A stretch of 64,000 nucleotides of DNA, taken from Nicotiana tabacum (Eukaryota > Streptophyta > Magnoliopsida > Solanales > Solanaceae). The stretch covers positions 144,262,948 through 144,326,947 of the forward strand of contig NC_134082.1 in the NCBI RefSeq assembly GCF_000715075.1, written 5' to 3'. The notes beneath the pieces are model-generated. The model did no database searches, was not told where the DNA came from, and saw nothing but the letters and a program-made list of their open reading frames with translations. How positions within the stretch are numbered: the stretch's first letter is position 1; each line of letters begins with the position of its first letter. Positions 58,305 through 64,000 of this stretch are shown piece after piece. Position numbers and translations under genes: made by a program.

Positions 58305-58316
58305 TGGTATCTGAGC
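58305..58316 (+). other. Primer-binding site of element C
   Basis: TGGTATCTGAGC, one base different from the initiator-Met PBS of element B, three bases after the LTR end. Confidence 0.85.
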
Positions 58317-58501
58317 TCTAGGTTCATAGGAGTCATGAATGACAAGCCTGTTTATTAGAATCTCGTGGATCGGTACGGAGACATCTGTACTTATCTCCCA
58401 GAATCTATGTGACTGTTAGGAAAATTTCACTTCATTTGATTCCTTTAGCGCGAGATTATTGATTTCGAAATTCTAAACCTCTGCCTTCTATTCTCTCACA
58501 A

Positions 58502-59827
58502 ATGGTGAGGACACATGTTACCGAAGATTACCAGGCACCCGCGCCCCCTGCTAGAGCTTCCAGAGGCCGGTGCTGGGGTAGAGGTTGAGGACGCACACGT
58601 GGTGCAGCTAGAGCACCCGCGCAAACTGCTACCGAGGAGCCACCAGCAGCTCCAACCGGAGCCCAGGCAACTGATACGCCTACTGCTACTAATACTCCAA
58701 CTCTCCAGGAGACCCTTGCGCAGTTCATGAGCATGTACACCACTTTAGCTCAAGCAGAGTTGATTCCCCTTGCTGCAGCCACATCTCAGGCCGGGGGAGG
58801 AGCACAGCCTCCCGCCGCCCGCACCCCAGAGTAACGGGTCCAGGTTTATCAGATCCTAGAGGTTATACCGGTACTGCTTGTAGCCCTAGTTCATCCCGAG
58901 GACAGGGCAACAACTTTGGAGGATGAGTAACATAGGATTGAAAGGTTCAAAATGTACAAGCCTCCTACATTCAGTGGTCTAGCATCAGAGGATTCTCAGG
59001 GATTTTTGGATGAGTGCTACCGTATCCTCTACACTATGGGTATATTAGGATCGAGTGGGGTTTTTTCCACTGCCTTCCAGCTTCGAGGAGCAACCTATCA
59101 CTGGTGGGGTACTTTTGATTTGGACAGTCCGGCTGAGGCAACTTTCATTTCATGGACCCAGTTTTCAAATATGTTTTTTAGGGAGTATGTTCCTCAGAGC
59201 CTCAGGGACGCATGACGCGTAAAGTTTGAGCATTTGCGCCAAGGTACTATGACTGTTTCAGTGTATGATGTCTGTTTCACTGACTTGTCTAGACATACAC
59301 CGACCTTGGTTTCTATAGTTCGTGAGAGAGTTCGCTGGTTTATTGAGGGGCTCATTCCCAGTATTAGGTCTAGCATGGCCTGGGAGTTGAAAATGGATAT
59401 TACTTATCATCAGGTGGTGAGCATTGGTAGAGCGTAGAGGGCATGCTTGCTCGGGATAGAGAGGAGAGAGAGACAAAAAGGTCTCGAGAGTCGGACCATT
59501 ATTCTAGTGCGCGTGTCCCAGCTGCCGCTCATCATGGTAGGGGTTATGTGAGTCTCCCCATTCATTCAGCTCTTCCAGTAGCCAGTGGTATTCCAGCTTC
59601 GCCTAGACCTCAGGAGCCTTATTACGCACCTCTAGTATCTAGTGCACCTCCTGCAAGAGATGCTTTTAGTGGTCAGTCCAACAGACCTGGCTCGAACTAG
59701 TCAGAGCTGCCACACTCTCCCAGAGCTTGTTTTGAGTGTGGCAACACACTCCATATGGTGAGGGATTGCCCTAGACTTAGGAGGGGTGCACCTCCATAGC
59801 TTTCTCAGCCACAACGTGCTCCACCAG
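58502..59827 (+). pseudogene. Gag of element C, cut by element F
   Basis: From ATG 58502 (MVRTHVTEDYQAPAPPARAS) through an Ala/Pro/Thr-rich N-terminal part with TGA near 58586, TAA at 58832 and TAA at 58928. The core is at 58952-59215: MYKPPTFSGLASEDSQGFLD, FQLRGATYHWWGTFDLDSPA, WTQFSNMFFREYVPQSLRDA. After a TGA comes FEHLRQGTMTVSVYDVCFTD and VRWFIEGLIPSIRSSMAWEL. A frameshift near 59438 leads to a linker and an intact zinc knuckle CFECGNTLHMVRDC (about 59731-59772). At 59828 the reading is broken by element F; the rest of C must lie beyond the window. Confidence 0.83.
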
Positions 59828-62150
59828 TGTTGATACCCAATTTTTCCCTGTATATTTTTTAATATGCAAAATACTTTTAAAATAGTATATGTATGCATAT
59901 ATAAGTATGTCCAAATGTTTTATTATTTTTACTTATTTTTTAAATTAATTTATTGCCCTATTTTATCCAGAAAAGCCCAATAATTATTCCCAAAATTATC
60001 ATTTTTAGTGACTCATTTATCGGACTCTCACATTTATACTAAAATATAACTAAGATAATTTTTGTATATTTTGTTCAAATTTATTTAGTATTTTAAGGCT
60101 AATTTGCATATAATTGCAATACTAGCCTCTCTTAGATTTAATTATGTTTATGTCCATAAAAAATTAACTCCAGTATTTTTAATTTAATATTTATGTATTA
60201 TTAATTATTTTAGTACCTTTAATTCATTTCCAGAAATAATTTTACTATTTTTATAAAATAAACAAGGAAAAATGGCTATTTAAATGCTAACCCCGTTTAT
60301 TTCAATTTTAGCCTTATTTGAACCTCCAATTTGAACCCAATCTGAGACCCAATTACCCTGACCCAAACCCCGTTCAAACCGACCCAGACCCGTTTCCGCC
60401 TACCCTCTCTAATCTCAACCGTTGATCTTCCAGATCAACGGTCCCTATTTCCCTTACCATTTTTAAACCCCGAACTACCACAAACCCTAATCTTTTTTCA
60501 TCTGTAGCCGCCTTTGAATTCCCCCCATTCTCCCAATTCTCTCTCAATCTCCTCTCAAACCCTAGCCGCCTCCCACAGCTTCCACCCTAAAACCACCTAA
60601 ATCAATGGCTTCCAAGGCCATTGAAGGCCTGTATCTACCTCATTTGGCTTCCACATGCCCGATTATCATGTTTTCAAGGCTAGATCGTGGAAAGATTTGG
60701 TCCAGACCTTGGTCGATCCCAGTTCTTATGGCTGTCTCCGGTCATCTTTGATCTTGCTCCGGCCAGCCATGGCTATTCGAGCCTGACTCTCGATTTCTCC
60801 GGCTTAGATCGATGGTTTCCAAGCCTTTCTCACCATCTGGGTTTCTTCTGAAACCCTAACCTTCGAGGTTCCTCCGATTTCTTTTAGATCTGTTTTAGAT
60901 CTATGTTTACTCTAAACTCCTAAACATTTTCTCAAGGTTTCTTTCCAGAACTTTACCTTCGAAACCCCTTTTATCTTTTCCGATTTAGGGTTTTGCTAAG
61001 TCATTTCAAAGCTTTCTCTGATTTTAAACATGTTCTACTGTGTTTCTTTATGTTGTTCTTCTACTGGAGTGTGCATATTAAAAGTCTTAGTTTCTTTTGA
61101 GGTTTCTGAATCTATTTCGTTAAGTATTTGATCGATTTATTTGCTTTTCATGTTTAGACTCGATTATGTTGAAAACCCTAAAACTTTAGGGTTCATTCGA
61201 GTTCAGAGACTATTTGCTATGTGATTTATTTGTTAGTCATGCTCTGAACTCGACTGGTTTCAAAACCCTAATTTCTTTGGACCAATTCGAGTTTCTGAAG
61301 TTGCTTCATCCGTTGCTTAACTGAATTTCAAAATCTTTTGTTTCAACATCTGTTTCTTTATGTGATTTTGACTCCCTGCTACCATTGAAACTCTACTATA
61401 AGGTCTTTTCATTTGACCCCTTTGCATGCTATTTGATACTCTCTCTTTTCTCTATTATTGAGTTAGTAAGATTGACCTATGTGACTACCATGTTTCGATA
61501 GTCCACTACTTACTAACTTTGTAATTGCATGACGCTTCTCTTTGTCCTAAATTAAGCCTTGCATGCCTAATACTTATGCACTCTTTTATATGCTGAATTT
61601 CCCTTTGAAATGACCTTCAATTTTGGACCGATTTCAAACCTCCTTGTGTAATTTTGATTGCATTCATGTGTTAAGTGATTGACTCTTTCCTTGTTTTCCT
61701 TTACTGATTTCCCTGTTTCTTGGGTTGATTTGAAAACTTTCCTTAGACTTTCAAATTCTCTTATTTCTGACTTGGTTTATTCGTTTATTCATGGGAACCC
61801 CTGTTATTCTCCCCAAATCAGTAATTTCAAATCCCTGACTCCTTGATTTACTATGTGCTGATTATCTCCATATTCTGCAACTTTACTTTGTTTTCTTACC
61901 TTATTTGGTTAACCGAGTATTTCAAGGATTCTTCCCTTAATTAAACCCCTATGTATCTACCCTTAATTGGCTACTCTGCACAAGATGCCTACTTGATTTC
62001 TTTCCTTAAATGTTTTCTGTCCATTACCGTTTAAGTTTAACTCCTTAATTAAAGGAAATCCTTGATACAGATTTGATTTTTAATTGGTACATAGTTCCAT
62101 AATTACTGTTAAACTGTGATTCTTGCCTTATTTTCTACCTATTTTCAAAC

Positions 62151-62158
62151 TATAAATA
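62151..62158 (+). promoter_or_regulatory. Candidate TATA box of F LTR
   Basis: TATAAATA in CAAACTATAAATACCTTGC, followed about 30 bases later by ACGTAGACACACAAACAC, a good plant start-site context. It would mark the U3-R border of the LTR about 2.3 kb from its start. Confidence 0.55.
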
Positions 62159-63143
62159 CCTTGCTCTTTCATTAACGTAGACACACAAACACTCTTAGCT
62201 TCAAAACTCACACTCAAAATATTCTCTCTTGCTACTTGTACTGTGGCCTGTTTTCAAGTCCTGCTACCTACTTTTACTATAATCTGCTTCTCTGAACTGG
62301 TATGTTCTAATTAAGATTCTAGTATCTCAACAATGTGTATACTTAATACTTTTACCTTCTTGTCTGTCTATTGCTGGTGTTCGGTTCTGTACTTATTTTA
62401 GTATACTATAATTTCCTTCTGCATGTTCTGAATTTATTATGAATCCTAAACCCCTACCCCAATGTGTTCGATGCTATGGTTTGTTTGAGGCATGACAGTA
62501 CTAAATATTACTGCCCATGACTCAAGATTGATCCCTAGGATCCTAACCTCTATGTTTCTCTGCTATTGTGTGTTCTGGTAGGCTTATAGGCATGCCAACA
62601 TCTTCTATTGCTGTGCATGCCCCAAGCTCACCCTTGCCTAAGCATAGGCTCTTTGCAACTTCCCAACCCCCCTGAACCCCTTTTGTATGAATTATCAACT
62701 TGTTTGTGGCTGTTTCCCTCTCCTTTATTCCCTCAGAACTCTGTTTCTTCACTTGCACTCTCTATCTTAGACTTAAGTTCTGACCTCTCTTGTGAGCCTT
62801 GCCTTGGGACACATTGAGCTCCCTCTGAACTTGGACACTTGAGGGCTGGCCCTTCCACACCGCACTCGTCCCCATTTTGGTGATACAATTTGGGTGCGAG
62901 CACTGCTCGGAGTCCCATTAAGGCTCTTAGGGAACTCTGACATACTCAAATTGGAGAAAGGCTCTGGATCAATGGTCTTTGAGTTGGTCTATCTCATAAC
63001 TCAGAGAGGAAGTCAAGAATCAGGCTTTCTCTGGTTGTACTTTTCTTTATGCTTTTTTTTTCTGATGTAATTTTATTCATTCTGATTTATATAAGTTGTA
63101 ATAAATACTTGGGGCTGGCTAGTGAAAAGGGTGGGATATTTAT

Positions 63144-63318
63144 GCATGTCAAGGGTAGAAATCATGCCTATAGGCTGTTCTAATTCTGCATATTCAACTA
63201 CATATAGAAAGCATGTCTGTAGGATTGTTCTAATTCTGCATATTTAACTACATATAGAAATCATGCCCATAGGACTGTTCTAAATTCTGCATATTTGACT
63301 GAATATAGAAATTATTCT
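63144..63318 (+). repeat. Tandem repeat in F, about 52 bp, three to four units
   Basis: Units share ATAGAAATCATGCCTATAGG, CTGTTCTAATTCTGCATATT and ACTACAT. Decayed relatives (GATACCCTGTCTAYAA, GCATAGAAAGCATGCTTATA) go on to about 63470. Confidence 0.85.
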
Positions 63319-64000
63319 ATAAGGTTTAAAACAAAGTTTCTGCATTTAGATACCCTGTCTCTAAAACTTCCGCATATAGATACCCTGTCTACAAGGCTTT
63401 CTGCACTTCGACACCACGTCTATAATAGTTTAAAATCAGCAATGCATAGAAAGCATGCTTATAGGAGCTTCTAAATGAATCTGATTCGCTTCACTCAATG
63501 TTAATGGTAAAATCAGTAATATTAGGTGCTATCACCTACAGAACCTGTGACCAATTTATTTAACTTTGTACGCTCTGCATTTTTTTAATAATCTGAGTCC
63601 CTCGCTGAATAAGTATGCACATAGAATAATTCATTTCGAGTTTTGCTGTCTTATCACCTTCTAAATTCAGTAGATACCATGCCTATAGGATCCTCGTCTA
63701 AACACTTAGGCAAGCCTTAGAGTAATAATTGAGAGTTGAATCCACTTTTGTTAATTATTACAACCAGCATGCAGGCCTGACTCGGACTTCTTATCTGAGT
63801 TATGAAATAAACTAAAACTGCCCCAACAATCTCCTCCCCCTCGTCTTTAATACTTTAAAATCAGACCCAAACAATATGTGCAAGTCATGCTAATTATATG
63901 CTTTCTTTGTTTAAGGAGGTATATCTGAGCCTTTGTTTGTTTAATGTTTTTCCCAAAATGTGCAATATGTGTTTTTTTATGCCGCCTTAGAGTTTTACCT

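Larger units (their letters stand above)
59828..64000 (+). repeat. Start of large LTR (element F, Ogre-type)
   Basis: Begins TGTTGATACCCAATTTTT directly after the zinc-knuckle part of C gag (expected TSD ACCAG, 59823-59827; partner off-window). No coding region is seen in 4.2 kb. A TATA box lies at 62151-62158 and a tandem repeat at 63144-63318. A start of this type, the great length and the AT-rich and C/T-rich composition suggest an Ogre or similar Tat LTR. The small frames (62543-62918) show no known motif. The right end is outside the window. Confidence 0.6.

Noticed and set aside
62543..62918. Small genes in the F region
   Set aside because: Short frames on both strands with no motif, inside what looks like an LTR.

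Overview
This is plant nuclear DNA made almost entirely of transposable elements. Several traits point to a large-genome dicot, most likely a Solanaceae species such as Nicotiana: chromoviruses with an initiator-Met PBS, a Tat-lineage element with a second RNase H and an antisense gene, Ogre-like elements with repeat-rich 3' regions, and a CACTA transposon. The species is an inference. I find no host gene, rRNA gene, tRNA gene or CRISPR array. Every coding region I recognise belongs to an element and is broken.

The window is a nest of insertions that can be unpacked by target-site duplications (TSDs) and by rejoining interrupted reading frames. D (1-1083) is part of a chromovirus-type LTR. 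Into it went E (from 1084, minus strand), a non-autonomous LTR element of which I see the 3' LTR, PPT and two ORFs but no pol. E received T (6028-16140, minus), a Tat-lineage Ty3/Gypsy element, then A (17738-26959, plus), a chromovirus with TSD TTGAT, and C (from 27136, plus). A carries a solo LTR of the E family (23416-24802, TSD AGGTG). The 5' LTR of C was split by a CACTA transposon (29779-58239, TSD CCT). The CACTA holds chromovirus B (31136-56102), and the 5' LTR of B holds the Ogre-like element G (31592-45944, TSD ATCAT). The gag of C was then hit by F (59828 to beyond the right edge), which I read as the start of a large Ogre-type LTR. The deepest chain is D > E > C > CACTA > B > G.

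The best biology lies in accessory parts of the elements. T carries, on the strand opposite to pol, a multi-exon antisense gene (7081-9558) with its own TATA box and plausible splice sites. G has lost pol and keeps gag plus a 5 kb 3' region made of several tandem-repeat families, including a 1.6 kb minisatellite of short hairpin units. Three unrelated families carry clustered short inverted repeats in non-coding DNA. Decay is visible as nonsense changes, many of them CAG to TAG, frameshifts, an internal gag deletion in T, a lost integrase glutamate in T, and a deletion in A that removed most of the 3' LTR and the chromodomain.

No search was run. Family names rest on motifs and layout recognised by eye, and coordinates of decayed domains are approximate.
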